This document shows positions 12,112 to 23,333 of a DNA stretch of 64,000 bases, one piece after another (the first letter of the stretch is position 1; each line of letters begins with the position of its first letter). Location: the NCBI GenBank assembly GCA_037576215.1, contig JBANDB010000013.1, forward strand, positions 930,001-994,000. Reading direction: 5' to 3'. The notes beneath the pieces were generated by a model. The model was not told the DNA's origin, searched no databases, and worked only from the letters and a program-made list of their open reading frames with translations. Source of the DNA: Armillaria gallica (taxonomy: Eukaryota > Basidiomycota > Agaricomycetes > Agaricales > Physalacriaceae). A program made the translations under genes and the position numbers.

Positions 12112-12434
12112 CTCACTTTGTTGCTATAGCATAGATAAGTAGTCTCAGTTGAAGCTCAGTTAGGAGTCAGTCACACCAATGATGTGCTGTTGGGAGAGTA
12201 AAGGCTTGGTAGAGGCAGCAAAATTGAAACTTACCTGGCTTGCACTGTGGTATGGCAATGGCTATTTATGAAATGGTAACTGGATAAGCATGTCATAGCT
12301 GAATTGTTAAATTCAAAACCCTCTGGAGCACCTCACATGCTGGCATCCCATCTTCTTGCTTGTCATTTCAATGATCCCCTTTTTGGATATTATGACTATT
12401 AGTTCATTTTCATGTTTTAGTCATTACTTATGTT

Positions 12435-12763
12435 TAGGGATGTGCATCATACCATTACAGATATGACTGTAGACTGTATAAAAATTATTGGTCATGGTAC
12501 AGTTGATATTATATCTGTACTGTGTCCGTATCATTGTCTGTATATGAATATCTGGTGCCAAAGGGTGAGTATTATGCACTTCTTTTAGGTCATAGGTACT
12601 AACCTTTATGACATAAGATAGTCTTCTGTCCCTCCTTCAATGACCATATTCAAACCATATGAATATGGCCATATTTTAGGTCATTAAAGTTGGCCACAGT
12701 ACAGACTCATATCTGTATACACCATACATAACTACCATATTACAGGTATGGTTCACATCCCTA
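12435..12763. mobile_element. hAT-like MITE, copy 4
   Basis: It begins TAGGGATGTGCATCATACC and ends GGTTCACATCCCTA. Both flanks read CTTATGTT, a perfect 8-bp target duplication. The length and termini match copy 1. Confidence 0.78.
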
Positions 12764-13310
12764 CTTATGTTCCCTTGCTTCCTCAGACTTTAAGTAGTAT
12801 GTATACCTCATATTTTGTACTCATCACCTCAGCTTGTTGCTCTACATGGACAGAGAAAGGCTGAGTTGAGCTGTTCTGTATTTCTTGTATTTATTGCCTT
12901 ACTTACATCTCATAGCATAGCATAGCACATATTCTTGCATAAATGGTCACCTTGCTATTTCTAACTGCTGGGGAAAGGCTTGAGCCTTGTCAAAGCCTTA
13001 TAATAAACAAATTATGGTATAGTCACTACATGTATATGTTTTACCTGTCCTTGGATAGTCTCCTGACTTCTAATCCTACCTGCTAATTTGACATTTGATG
13101 TTTGATGTTGCACAATGCTTGTTGAACTTGCTCAATACTCACTTTGCAGCCTACAACATGCATAGTTGGTGAATGGTCTAAGTTCCACAAATATTGAGTG
13201 CCAGCCATGCAACAGAATTGAAACTCAGCCGGAATTGGCCAGGGTATGGCAATGGCCGGAAAATTCAAAGTCAGCTTATTATGTCATCATCCACCTCTCT
13301 TCATATAATG

Positions 13311-15950
13311 ATAGATAGATATATAGATATTCGTATAGCACAAGGCGCATTGTTTGTCTTGAAAACGGTGCCTTGGAAAGGTTTTACGTTACAGTTTTGA
13401 GTTCGCTGACAGAAATTTCCCGGCCCACGGCGAATTGTGCAGCCTAAACGAGAGAAGGCCATTTGTCATAACACTAGGCGATGAGCTCCTTGTGAGCTCA
13501 TGTAATCATGTCTGTAGATGTCGTTTCTCTGGCTTTAAATCCAAGAATGTGTTTAGCCTAGGAGATATGATAAGTTGAGCACCTAGGAAGAGCAAACAAT
13601 AACAGGCATACTCTTCCCTGGATACGGCCTCGCTATGGTATACCACCAAACATCATCAATGCGGGATTTGATTTCGAATAGGATGACATTAGTTTGATCA
13701 GAATGCAAAAAGTGGACGGAAACACCGGATACAATCTCTCCAAAATTGCAGTCCACGAGGTCGACCTCTCGCCAGCCAGCAACTCGGTCACTGCCGTGCC
13801 AACATGCAGCACCTTGCCTTCACCTATGATGGTATCGGTGAGCTCTGATACCAAGAGATCTGCTCAGCGTTTTCTTTTCAGGCTAGTGAATTCACAACTC
13901 GTTGTGGACACAAGCTCTTTCGTCAACATTGGTGCTCGTGTCAGGATGGTCAACAACAGGGAAGGAGATGTAAGAGGTGAGCAAGAAGTATAGCGACATT
14001 GCAGCACCCCTATCTTTGGTCTCACTTTCTTGTTCACTAAGCGTCAATGAAAGATGTATACCTATTACTTAAAACCAAACATACAGATAGAGAGCAAGCC
14101 AGGAACTACATTAGTAAAGAAAGATAAGCAAATGACGCTGAGTAAGATACCTCAATGGTCGATGTCTGTACGCTCGTCTGAATTGGGTAGACCAAAGAAA
14201 CGTCGTCTATGCAAACTTCCAAGTCGGCCGTAAACCTTGACAGGTTGCTAGACAAGTAGACAACTACACCCTGTAATATGAAATAGCAACATATTTGTAT
14301 GCAATATTCCGATGAACCGAAAGATCATTGGTTGTAAAAAAAATCGATTGCATTATATGCACATTTCCACTCATACTGACCACAACGACAATGGGCCCGT
14401 TGCCCTGTGGGATCATGTCACGAGCGGATTCACACCGCAAAGAAAGCTCCCAAAGGTGTTCATTACTGAGAATGAAAGGAACATCGCAAAAAAGATTAGC
14501 CCGCCATTGTACGGCGTGGAGCAGGGCATTGAGGTGGCATGAGACGTTGGGCATGTGTTGTCAATGACATAGTGAGTGTACTCCATAAGTAGCGAGGTTG
14601 TGAGGCAGCAGGGGAATTGGGGTTGGGCGATGCAAAATAGGCTGGGGGTCGGGGTCGACGACGATTAGACAGTAATTTCAGGGTCAGACAGGGAAACGGT
14701 CTTCACTGTTAGATTCCAAGTGGTCGATAACGGGTTGATGGGGTCGTTGCGAAGGTGGCGACACTGTGGGGGAGTTACGGGGCAAAAGTTTGAGCATCGC
14801 GATGGTGAGCGGGTACATGACAAGCACGCCATCAGGAAAGAAAACCAACCACATATTCGTGATCCCCCACTTAGAGAATGGGAGGTACACGAATTTGGGG
14901 TATGTAGGCAAGCTGGGTCGCACTGCCTCGTGCGGGGCAGCCCTGATGTTGGTCGGAGTTGGGGTGGCGGCGGCGGGGGTCATGGGGGTTGGATAGCTGG
15001 AGGTTGGGGTGCATTCGATGTGCCATCGAGTCGTCAGCTCACCGTCATCGTCGTTGGCTGTCATCGTCCCAATGTTGCCCCCCCCCCCCTCCTCCACTCG
15101 CACCCTCTAGCCCTTCTCCGGCCCTCCAGCAGCTCCTCCTGCTCCTGCGCGCCTTGCCCTACATCCTACTGTGGCCCAGAAACAGAGAATGAGGATCTCT
15201 ACCTCTGGCCATTGTCGCTGTCGTTGACGCATCCATCATCGTCGTCATCGTTCGTTTACGGAAATTTTGCCCTCTTACTCCCAGATGGCGGCCGATATGA
15301 AATCTCCAGATGCATTCCAGGTCTTTGAGGTGTAGGAATTTTGTGCTCGATGCCGATTCCCCTCGATGTTGAAGTGAGGTAGGCTGGGTCGGTCAGAATG
15401 AGGACCGGGGGTTTATCTGACCGATTGGCAGGCATTTTGCTAGCTAGCGTCATCGTCATTGGTGAAAGTGACCGTGTCGTCCGCTGTATGGAGCTACACA
15501 TGGCACTACCTTGTTGGAGGGCTTACGCATGAGGATTGGGGGTGGAAGGTTGCTATCCGGGGCTCTTGGGGCGTCAGATGTGTAAAAGGCATCTAAAAGA
15601 GTATTCAGCATCGGCAAGAATAAGTGCATACCCTTCTATGTTTGTGAGAAGGCTGTTGAGAGCGCAGGACGTCATCGACTTCGAGGTGGTGGTAAAAGCC
15701 CACGAAAGAAGCGGCACAGCCACTCGGTTGCTGCTAGGTTGATCGGACCGTGGCAAGCGGAATGGATACTCGATATGCATCCTTTACTCTAATCTCCCAT
15801 TTAGAAGCCCAGAAATCTAGCCAGATATATCTTTGATACATGTTCCATGCAATAAGCATGAAAAAGCAGCTATCTATGAGTTTATTTAACACTATTAACA
15901 TTCTGAAAGATAACTGTCTATAAAAGGGTATATATTTGTCGCTGTTGAAT
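13311..15950. other. No gene recognised between the tandem array and the Ngaro-type element
   Basis: The stretch holds short open frames on both strands (for example + 13694-13993 and - 14684-15103) that I cannot assign. A short GATA-type run lies near 13309-13325 and a C homopolymer near 15078. The 14684-15103 frame has a Pro/Thr-rich half and a hydrophobic patch, and may be a gene relic. Nothing supports a function. Confidence 0.45.
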
Positions 15951-16146
15951 TCTAAGGTAAAACTTAAAATGCAGGGTCCAGGTTCAAAATCCATTGGTCG
16001 ACAAGTGTCCGACCAGAATCGTACGAGTTTACCCAAAAAATGCCCCATGGGCACAAGTCAAATTGAGTCACCCAGACGCCACGTGTATGAGCGCTAATAG
16101 GTAATAGAACTGTGAAGTGCATGGAGGAATAGACGTGGTAGTATGG

Positions 16147-17226
16147 CTAGATGGAGGGAGCTCTCGTGTCGATCATCGCTTGGAGGATAACTGGATTTTT
16201 CCAAATGTAGATTTTGAATGCCGAAGAGGACCACCGACCACGAGCCTGTATCAGGTAGGGGAGCACACCTTGCTCGGCGAGGTCTGTTGCGCCTCCTGCT
16301 CACATGGATTGGCCAGCTATTCTCCTGTCAGGGAAGAGTTGTCGGAGCCTCTTCATGAACCAGGTGCGTGTCGGTACTGAACCCGATGCTGTGACCCATA
16401 AGGCTGGATGTACAAGGTGTTGTGTATCGTGTCATGTGAGATATCGGCGGAAAATTGGGAGAGGATTGAAGGTGGGGTCTTTGTTGGTTGGGATGATAAC
16501 TTTGTTGCCCTCGAAAGCGGTGTCGGCCTTATGCGCCGGCAAGAAGAACGCATATCCTTCAGCCAACCATTCCACACTCGTTCTCCGGACGATCTTTCTC
16601 CAGTTTCGTGTTTTCTTCGAGTCGGGCATGCTCAGTTCAGCGAGTCGTAGGAGTCCGTTGAAGCCGGTGACAAGTAGTGCGAGGAACAGACAGTCGTCGT
16701 AATCGGAAGAGTGGCCGAGGGTTTTAATTGCGTGGCATATGTTGTCGCGTGAGAGTGGGGATTTCCGCTTAACTGCCGATCCCTTAAGCCTCTTGCAACC
16801 TTTCAGAGTACGACTGACCATCGGTGAGTTCCTCACCTCTCAGATATCAGGGAAGAAGTTCTCCAGCCAGTTGCAAATTCCAGAGAGGTACGAGGATACG
16901 GAATCTGGCTTGATATGGGCAGACATGAACATGACGAAGTAGCTCATTGTGTCAACAGTGGGTTTGACAGGGAAATCGTGGATTTTGCAGAAGGTGATGT
17001 AAGAGTTTAAAGCAGAATTGTATGGGCCGAGAGTAGCAGTGTCGATTGCGGAGCCTAGAGCAAGGCATCGCTCATGATATAATTTCTCCAGGGTCCAAGG
17101 TTCACGAGGCCTTTGTCGAGACCCTGGAGTAACATCAATCAACATCCAGTCGCCCCCAGCACGTCGTGAGGGGGTCGAAAAGGTAGAATGATTAAGCGAG
17201 GCACCAATCCTCAAGCTCTGGAAAAC
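16147..17226 (-). pseudogene. Tyrosine recombinase of the Ngaro-type element, catalytic motif lost
   Basis: One minus-strand frame runs to a TAG at 16147, interrupted only by TGA at 16840-16842, 16432-16434 and 16300-16302. The N-terminal core-binding part includes YLSGICNWLENFFPD. The first catalytic Arg lies in FNGLLRLAEL. The second motif, normally HxxR, reads Q-S-M-stop just before AGGATDLAEQG, so His is replaced and Arg is now TGA. The final GRWSS...FKIYI keeps the Trp and the nucleophilic Tyr. The recombinase of this copy is therefore dead. Each TGA fits a former CGA. Confidence 0.85.
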
Positions 17227-19060
17227 TGTGAACGCGACAAAGCGTCCACGACATCATTTTCAGAACCCGGAATGTGAAGCACTCGTAGGTCAATGCCATG
17301 GCTGATCATCACGTCGACGGCAGACTTTAGGATGGGATTGTAAGTCGGTGAAGCTCAGAGCGAATTGAATATGTCGACAGTGTTTGTATTGTCTGTGAGA
17401 ATCGTTATGCGCTTCCTCAGTTCAGGGGACAAGGTGTCAGCGACCCAATGGATTGCGGCACAGACACACAAGGCCTCGAAGAAGAAAATAACCTCGTCAC
17501 CCTCAGGTAGATTGGGCGTGGGGCAAACGAACCCACACGCAATTCGTGGGATCCAAAATCCCATTCCATCCAGACACGCGTCGCAAAGGATCGTGACGGT
17601 GGCGTCTATTATTGGGTCCCAGTCAACGGCATCGAAGCAGCAGATCCCACTCGAGTTCTCAATGTGGTCAGCAAGCCAGGTGAGGTCATCCTTAACAGCA
17701 TTGTTGAGCGCGATCCCTGCAAACGGATTCGTCTTGCTCTTCATCTTTGCATAGACGTTGCACAACCCTGGTTTCAGCAGGGGGAAGACATTGAAAGCCC
17801 AGTTCGACCAGCCTGCAATTTGCTGGAACTCCTGCAGGTTGCGACGGTTGGATGAGGCGAAATGTCGGATGGCTAACACAAGTTCGGATTTTGATTCTTC
17901 AGGCATAGTCGCAGTCATCGCATTGGGGTCAACTTCAAAACCGATGATGACGAGCTGCAGACCGAAAAGCTGTTTCGGTTTGCTGTGTGGTATGCCCAGA
18001 CGGTCCCATAACTTCAGCAACTTTGTCTGCCTCGTCGGGTAGAAGGTGTCGTATGGTTGGTAATATTCCAGTTTGCCCCATTCGTCAAAACCAAAGTCGT
18101 CGTCAACATAGCACCCCAGATCTTCTATCTTCTCCACATTGATTGCTACCCAGGTTATTAACCCATTGACACTGTACCAGACACATCCAGAGCCCCTTCC
18201 GCCAAAATTATTGTTGGAGTCAACCGTGCGAACCAAGACTTCAACCTCGCCAGCAGCTTTCTGCTCGCTGGTGAGGTATCCGGTCGTCACGACTTGCTTC
18301 AGTTGCCATAGCGGGTGCATCAGACAGAGTCTGTAAGCCTTAGATACGTCGGACTTGAAAACCACAAGAACTTTGTGTGCATTTTCATGAGATTTACGTC
18401 TGAAGCGCAGGATAGCAAAGAACAACGTGTGGAGACCATCGAGACAAGATCCCGCTATGTCCGAATGGAGGATCATCCGGTTTGGTGCATATGGACCGGC
18501 GGACATATTGGATACCATGCGGAAATCGTCGGAGTGGGGCTTCGGAACCGCATGTACCGGGGTGCTGTACATTCCAGGTAGTAATTCGGATCCAAAAGGC
18601 TTGGAGAAACGTCCTGCAGCGATTTCTTCGTCTCTGTACTTGGCTATGAAGTCTCGTTCCATACTTGACCGTGGACTCATCCTAGAATTGTCCCAAGTAG
18701 TGGGAAAATCTGTGTCGTGGTGCGTGTCAGCCCAGGGCCAGAATCCTTCCTTGAGCATGGTGATGACTGAGCTGACGAATTCTTGATTTGGATGAGTGGC
18801 GAGGCAATCTTGGAGGATGTCGACTTTAATTGGTGTTGTGATTTTGAACAGGTGAGGATGATCTTCAATCGTTCTAACTGCCTCCGCGTTCTCAGATTCC
18901 TTCTCCGGAGGCCGAGGCACCAGTAATTCGAATTCCATGCAACCGGCAGCCCGACTCCTCCCGGTATCTGCCGCCGAAAAAACAAACCCTCGTTTGTACT
19001 TGGGTGCGAACCCCATGTCTCCCTCTTCCCAGTCTCCTCCTTTACTCTCCCTCTCAAACC
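17217..19060 (-). pseudogene. Reverse transcriptase-RNase H of the Ngaro-type element
   Basis: The recognisable protein starts near RSRAAGCMEFELL and includes the RT active site CYVDDDFGF. An RNase H of the DIRS/Ngaro kind follows, with Asp in ILCDACLDG, Glu in FFEALCVC, Asp in ILTDNTNT and the closing DVVDALSR. A TGA at 17355-17357 splits the RNase H just after NTNTVDIFNSL; an Arg there (CGA) would restore continuity. After DALSR the recombinase continues in another frame, either a frame shift or a natural ORF change. The open frame extends upstream to 20432, but that part overlaps gag in another frame and looks like a shadow. Confidence 0.85.
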
Positions 19061-19101
19061 TACCCCTCCCTTCTAACCCCTCCCCTCTACTCTCAGACTC
19101 T

Positions 19102-20448
19102 TCAAGTGCAAGCGGAGACTGGGTGTCCTCCCTTGCACTTTGAGCAAACGTGCCTGTATCGACACTTCCCATCTGAGGATGGGCACACCCCCGCGTTCCA
19201 TCGTCTGCAAGTGTCGAGACTCCGGGAATGATCTCCATTTTTTTGTTTGAACTTGGAGTCGGATCGACCTTCTTCGAATTCTTGGTATGCCATACCGACA
19301 GGCGAGATATGCGACCGTTCAAGGTCTCGAAATTTCTTGGTTTCTGAGAGGAGGATGTTGCAGCATCTTCCCACTCTGTTTCTGATTGCTCAGTCAAGGA
19401 TGAAGACGTGGCAGTGGAGGGGGATGGCAGTCGTCCGGAAGAGTGAAGACACATACTGTTGGTAGAGGGTGAGTTCGCGATACCGATGCGGGAAAGCAAC
19501 GAGGACGGCTTGGCTGTACGTGTGCCAGGTAGTAGTCCACTCGTCCGCGTTCTTAATGACTCTTTTCGCCTCGGTGGGGTTGGACAGGTTCTCTGAGAGG
19601 CGGATAGCAATCCTCTCAGATATTTCGTGAGTCTGTACTTCATTAATTGAGGTCGAATGGTCAGCGGCGAAGACGGCGTCGAGATTGACTGCTTTTCCTG
19701 ACAGAAGGGCAAGCCATTGCTCCTCTGGGAACTCGGGACACTCGGGAGAATTGGTGAGACTGCGTCTGGCAGCTTTGAGGTCGAGTGTGTAATTCTCGAC
19801 AAGCTCGAGGGTGCGTCGCAAATCCGGATGGAGGAGGGCTCGACCAATCTCTCTGATAGGCTGCCACGGGAACTGTGACTCGTCAATACGTGGTTGTTTT
19901 GCAGGCCTTGATTCATCTTCATTGTCTGCTCCGTCGTCTTCTCCATCATCTGAACCTTCTTCATGCTCGGACTCGTCTCCTTCTCCAACTCCTCCAGCGG
20001 CCTCTTCTTCGTGGAAATCAGCAGCTCGGGGTCGTCTGGGTCTACCCTCTTCCGTTGCATTCCTAACTCTTGCACGCACTTGATTTTCTCCTTCTCGGTG
20101 GAGGATACACTGTTCATTCTCGTAATTATCGAGCATCTCGACGTAGACTCGAAGGGCATTGTCAAAATCGGCATCATGTCCAGGTCGGGCATTGAAGAAC
20201 TCGGTGAGTACTCGAATGATCTGGGCAAGGATGTCCGGCTTCGAAGGATTGACGCCCGTTCGGTAAGTCTTGACAATAGCGTCGCATTGGATCGTGATTT
20301 GGGCCTGGGGAGCATCCGGTGGAGCAGGCGATCCGTCAGGGCTATGGGACCGTCTACCACTCCCTGCAGTGGCTGTTGGCTGAGTCGAGTTGCCAGAGAT
20401 TGACGAGTTTTGAATTGATTGATTGGAGGCATCAGGACCAGAGGACAT
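19102..20448 (-). pseudogene. Gag-like protein of the Ngaro-type element
   Basis: The frame starts at an ATG (MSSGPDASNQ) and has a Ser/Pro/Thr-rich N-terminus, an acidic stretch (about residues 150-185) and a helical core. It ends with a Cys/His-rich finger, CRRWNAGVCPSSDGKC followed by CSKCKGGHPVSAC, as expected of a nucleic-acid-binding Gag tail. A TGA at 19390-19392, in the same frame as the finger, interrupts it. A former CGA would give a continuous protein of about 448 residues. The assignment rests on position upstream of RT and on the finger. Confidence 0.72.
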
Positions 20449-20913
20449 AGTTAGGTTCAGTTGAGTCTTATAGACGATGGAATAAACTCGTTTATTAGAA
20501 AGCGCGAAAAACACTGTGCTCTGTCGGTGCAACGAGAGCAAAAGTAAGCTACCAATGAAAGAGAAATATAAAACAGAAAGGAGTGTACCTGGTGGTTCAG
20601 CGAGAGCGACAAGCGTTCATGCTGAGACCACCAAGGTACATATAGTCCAATGAAAGATAGACACAGGGAGGAAAGCTACAAGCCCGTTAGACCCCGTGTA
20701 CCCAAGAACTGTGGTGCGTACTCACTGGTGAGATGGCTGAGACTCCCAGGGGGAGGCTCCCGTGGGGAGGCTGAGACCGCATATGCTGAATATGGGACAT
20801 TACGTGCAATGGAGCGGCCGACGCCTGCGAGGAGGCGTGAGGAAAGGAGGAAGATCCGAAAAAAGAGATCTCGTACCAATTAGACTTGTGTAAATAAAAT
20901 TCTTTAAACCCGA

Positions 20914-20950
20914 TAAAAGAACGAATCCTCGTAAACTCGGACTCGTAACG
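20914..20950 (-). repeat. Candidate A-type split repeat at the 5' end of the Ngaro-type element
   Basis: The 31 bp at 20914-20944 are identical to 7722-7752. The block lies upstream of gag on the minus strand, where the left terminal repeat of an Ngaro element would be. The role is inferred. 20951-21189 holds no gene that I recognise apart from the P450 promoter. Confidence 0.5.
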
Positions 20951-21228
20951 TCACCCCGGTAGCTTGGCCCAGTCCCGATTTGGGAATTTGAAGATCAGAG
21001 TTCGGGTTCGGGAACATCCGAATAGTAAAAGATAACCTAAGACCCAAAGTAGCATAGAGGAAGCGAATCAGTCTACTGCCACACTATGTTCTCTTTAGAA
21101 CGGATCAAGGGGACTGCTACAAATCAAAATGACACACCCCGGACGGAGGTGCTCAGTGCTTTATCTGCATTCTCATGGTGCGTATATAAATGCCAACTTT
21201 CCTGTTTTATGCTTCCCATGTTCATAAA

Positions 21229-23333
21229 ATGCCCCTCGAAGAATACGTCAATCTCGCCCGACAAGTCGATAAATCCTTAGTGTTACGCAGTCTTGGTTTC
21301 GCCACCGTGTTTCTGCTGGCGCTTCAACTTCGAAAGGCCTTAATCACTAGGCAAAAGGTAATTGTTACACCAACTTCGTCTCGGTAAATGCTGATATCAT
21401 CTCAGCTGAAATTAATTCCTACGGTTGGGTCATCTGGTATCATCGGGTCATGGATAGACGCTTTCAAATTCATTTTTCACGCAAAGGAAATCATCGAAGA
21501 AGGTCAGAGAATGGTGTGTATCGGTCTGTCTCATGATCTGTAAAATGACTCGTTGTGAATAGTATGGATCGATATTCAAAGTGCCCTTGCTCGACAGATG
21601 GAAGGTTGTGGTTAGCGGAGCGGAGAGAATTAATGACATCCGAAAGTCTTCATTAGAAGAACTGGCTCCCTTTTCCAAGACTGAAGACGTGAGTGCTATG
21701 TGTCGTGCACGAATTATTGGGCTTATGACAACTAGGCGGACCATATTTTTGGTAGCTCCACCAGGCTGGACCCTTACCACGTCGGTGTGATACGAGGCGC
21801 CTTGACCCGCAATATCGCCTCTTGCTTTGCGGACGTTCAGGATGAGATCGAAGCTGCTTTCAGGGACAACATACCGATGACTGAAGGTGCTAAGACTGAC
21901 GATGTTTTTGAGTAGCTCAGGCTAACGTTACTGCAGATTGGGTTGAGATACCTGCATACGACGCTATTTTGCAAATTCTATGCAGAGCGATCAACCGGGT
22001 GTATGTCGGGCTTCCTCTCTGTGAGTCACCTCTCCCTCACGACTCTCGATACCGTATTGATATAAACTCGCCCTTGAGGCCGCAACCGCGAATATATCAA
22101 ACTCAATATCAACTGCACCATCGAAATTGCCACTTTTCATAGTATTATCAGCCTTCTCCCTAGGGTCCTGAAAATGCAAGTCATTCTCACGCAATACTGT
22201 TCATACTGGCACTATAACTTCACACAATTAGGATTCTAAGCCCTATCTTTACGCCCCGCAGGCGAGCTATAGCCAAGGCAGAGAAATTCCTTGGCGATAC
22301 CATTCGGGAACGAATGCACCAGCAGGATGTCTATGGGAAAGATTGGCCAGGAAAACCAGTGAGGAAGTTTTGATTTATTTCATTCCGTTTTTGTCTGACG
22401 CGACGGTAGAATGACCTCGTCTCGTGGCTGCTTGACGTATCTTATGGCGATGACAATAGGCGCTCGGTAAAGGATCTTTGTAGCAAGGTGCTCTTGTTGA
22501 ATATGGTGGCTTTCCATGCGACGTCTATGGTATGTTGGATTACGCATCACAGAGTTTCAGTTGATTGCGTGCCTACAGGCGTTCACCAATGCCCTATACG
22601 CATTGGCTACACACCCTGAGTATGCTCAAACTCTTCGTGACGAAGTGGAAGCTATCATCAACGAAGAAGGTTGTACGAAATCTGCAATGGGAAAGATGAA
22701 CCAGCTCGACAGCTTTGTGAAGGAAGCGCAGAGATTGTACGGTAACGCAGGTGTCTGTGAGTCGTCAATCTGTTTACTACATCGATCCCTTCTGACAATT
22801 GGGTACAGTCGGAATGCCGCGTACAACCTGTAAGGACTTTGTATTTTCAGACGGGACGGTGGTTCCCGCTGGAGTTCCAATGGTTGTGGCCTCTCTGTCC
22901 ACGCATACAGACGAAGTACATGCGAGTTTTTTTTTAAACCCTGGCTGTCTCTCTCATCATTTTCCTATGCAGGAGAACTACGAGGACCCATTAGAATTCA
23001 AGCCGTGGAGGTTCTCTGAAAAGAGCCAACAAGAAGGCGAAGGCATTCACCACCACATGGCCACACCGAGTCTAGATTACGTCCTCTTTGGCAACGGGCC
23101 CCCAGCATGGTGCGTATAGGTCAAGCTCCCTGAAAAGTCCTCAGGTCGACATATTTGTGTGCAGTCCGGGCCGATTCTTCGCCGTCTACAAGCTGAAAGC
23201 TCTCATGTCCTACGTTCTCCTGAACTTTGATGTGAAGCTTGACAACTTCCCCGTGCCAGTGTGGTTTTACGATCTTCAGATGCCGAATCCGACCAGCAAG
23301 GTGTTGTTCAGGAAACGCGTACGCACCCCGTGA
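21229..23333 (+). CDS. Cytochrome P450 monooxygenase, multi-exon
   Basis: Joined over roughly ten short introns, the exons give a complete microsomal P450. An N-terminal membrane anchor (LGFATVFLLALQLRKAL) is followed by the I-helix AFHATSM, the K-helix EAQR (ExxR) and the PERF-type EFKPWRF. The haem loop is formed across an intron: GCATG at the end of one exon joins T at the next, giving FGNGPPACPGRFF. The Cys ligand is present, but the usual Arg two residues before it is Pro. A start at 21229 suits the anchor; an in-frame ATG at 21190 overlaps a TATATAAA. The overall pattern (AxHxTSM) is that of fungal hydroxylases acting on hydrophobic substrates. The substrate is unknown, and no biosynthetic cluster surrounds it. 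Confidence 0.88.

Larger units (their letters stand above)
7931..13310 (+). repeat. Tandem array of three related units of about 1.6-2.0 kb
   Basis: The units begin at 7931, 9732 and 11322, each with the same GC-rich hairpin module followed by TG-rich DNA. Units 1 and 3 share long collinear stretches (for example 8341-8640 with 11735-12380, and 8690-9060 with 12410-12800). The segment ending in a GGCAATGGCCGGAAA motif precedes units 2 and 3 and recurs at 13240-13300, closing the array. No long open frame occurs, so it looks non-coding. It may be a non-autonomous transposon in tandem or a local satellite. Confidence 0.8.
15955..20950 (-). mobile_element. Ngaro/DIRS-type tyrosine-recombinase retroelement, decayed
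   Basis: Read on the minus strand, the order is a Gag-like ORF with a Cys/His finger, reverse transcriptase with RNase H, then a tyrosine recombinase. No methyltransferase or DDE integrase is seen. That gene order is the signature of Ngaro-type elements, which integrate by tyrosine recombinase and carry split direct repeats rather than LTRs. Short repeat blocks at 20914-20944 and 15960-16040 may be those split repeats. The boundaries are approximate. Five in-frame TGA stops and one frame shift make it inactive. Confidence 0.85.

Noticed and set aside
7931..13310. CRISPR-like or rRNA repeat array
   Set aside because: The units are kilobase-sized without spacers, and the sequence does not resemble rRNA. 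This is eukaryotic DNA.
15970..15995. GGTTCAAAATCC as a SINE or tRNA B box
   Set aside because: There is no A box at the right distance and no tRNA fold. The block is better explained as part of the Ngaro-type terminal repeat.
19060..20432. Open frame extending the RT ORF upstream by about 450 codons
   Set aside because: It overlaps the Gag-like ORF in another frame, is Ser/Arg-rich and low complexity, and has no RT similarity. It is taken as a shadow frame.
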